Assembly (NCBI GenBank): GCA_963745175.1
Contig: CAVUWK010000015.1
Span: 186,001 to 250,000 of the forward strand
Origin: Bog-473 sp963745175
GTDB taxonomy: Bacteria > Actinomycetota > Acidimicrobiia > Acidimicrobiales > RAAP-2
DNA: 64,000 bases
Direction: 5' to 3'
Shown: positions 63,760-64,000 of the stretch, in pieces
Numbering within the stretch: the stretch's first letter is position 1
Layout: each line of letters opens with the position of its first letter
Program-made: the position numbers and the translations under genes
Notes under the pieces: generated by a model
Told to the model about the DNA's origin: nothing
Seen by the model: the letters and a program-made list of their open reading frames with translations, nothing else
The model's database searches: none

Positions 63760-64000
63760 ATGGCTCATGCATCGAGGGACGGGACGGAGTCAGAGGTCCA
63801 GGACCGCATCATTGGCGTGGTGATAGAGCTTCTCGAGTCGACTGGCTACGAAAGCGTGCAGCTTCGTGAGGTGGCCCGACGGTCGCGGGTGTCGCTGGCG
63901 ACGATCTACCGCACCTTTGGCAGCCGTGCCGAACTCATCAACGTGGCACTCGAGCACTGGTTGGCTCGGCACAGCTTTGCCTCCACTCCCAGGCCGGACG
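63760..64000 (+). CDS. TetR-family transcriptional regulator, 3' end cut by the window edge
   Basis: The first 80 codons of a TetR regulator: DRIIGVVIELLESTGYESVQLREVARRSRVSLATIYRTFGSRAELINVALEHWLARH, a full helix-turn-helix domain with the YRTFGSRAEL signature. ATG 63760 follows an AGGGG site. The ligand-binding domain is beyond the window. Divergent orientation with the P450/SDR pair suggests that it controls them, with the palindrome at 63714-63726 as likely site. Confidence 0.88.
   Translation, partial: MAHASRDGTESEVQDRIIGVVIELLESTGYESVQLREVARRSRVSLATIYRTFGSRAELINVALEHWLARHSFASTPRPD

Noticed and set aside
1..64000. Mobile element, prophage, defence system or CRISPR array
   Set aside because: No transposase, integrase, phage structural gene, restriction enzyme, Cas gene or regularly spaced direct repeat was seen.

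Overview
The window is GC-rich, densely coding DNA that looks like the chromosome of an actinobacterium, plausibly an uncultured acidimicrobial or related lineage. This is an inference from family content: F420/LLM-type oxidoreductases, an NDMA-type alcohol dehydrogenase, many CaiB/BaiF CoA-transferases, P450s, ACMSD-like amidohydrolases and TetR regulators, together with high GC and frequent GTG/TTG starts. No rRNA, tRNA, CRISPR array, phage gene or transposase was found. There is no gene-free stretch longer than 300 bases.

Layout. 1-6.4 kb: housekeeping and stress genes (PPOX protein, Ohr, DsbA-like protein, universal stress protein with its MarR regulator, VOC protein, a MarR gene without a start codon, DUF5996, aldo/keto reductase). 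6.4-13.6 kb: a beta-hydroxyacid dehydrogenase, an ACMSD-like amidohydrolase and a D-aminoacylase-like amidohydrolase divergent from a TetR gene across a perfect palindrome, then two CoA-transferases, the upstream one coupled to ftsH (13.6-15.5 kb). 15.6-21.4 kb: a compact muconolactone-isomerase-like/DUF3237/SDR operon, an alpha/beta hydrolase, a VOC protein, a LysR regulator and a broken carboxylesterase. 21.5-28.2 kb: P450, EthD-like protein, a very large fused indolepyruvate:ferredoxin oxidoreductase and an imidazolonepropionase-like amidohydrolase, with overlapping start/stop codons. 28.3-36.2 kb: four acyl-CoA dehydrogenase genes in two heteromer-like pairs, SDR, P450, Rieske oxygenase and a divergent ferredoxin. 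36.2-45.8 kb: a double-domain CoA-transferase, LLM oxidoreductase, three ACMSD-like amidohydrolases, Zn alcohol dehydrogenase, TetR and a SnoaL-like protein. 45.8-55.5 kb: aldehyde dehydrogenase, CoA-transferase, a Zn-ribbon/OB-fold protein fused to a lipid-transfer thiolase, SDR, a second D-aminoacylase-like protein, a thiolase and an LLM oxidoreductase. 55.5-64 kb: two divergent alpha-methylacyl-CoA racemase homologues, a second double CoA-transferase, NDMA-type alcohol dehydrogenase, SDR, P450 and a truncated TetR gene.

How the genes fit together. The 20-63 kb part reads as one large catabolic region: oxygenases (three P450s, a Rieske enzyme, a ferredoxin) and dehydrogenases oxidise a hydrophobic substrate to acids, CoA-transferases activate the acids, racemases set the 2-methyl stereochemistry, paired acyl-CoA dehydrogenases and thiolase/retro-aldolase-type enzymes shorten side chains, and amidohydrolases handle ring or carboxylate products. 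A steroid-, terpenoid- or polycyclic-type substrate is a reasonable guess, not a demonstrated one. A degenerate 16-bp inverted repeat (AAGYGA-N4-TCRCTT) recurs in seven promoter regions between 28 and 55.6 kb, including the one in front of the TetR gene at 42 kb, and suggests one regulon.

Quality note. At least 20 single-base frame breaks interrupt otherwise convincing genes, most of them between 21 and 55.5 kb. Each break joins two frames of the same family at the expected point, so indel errors in the assembly are more likely than mass gene decay. Affected genes are annotated over their full span with the break positions.
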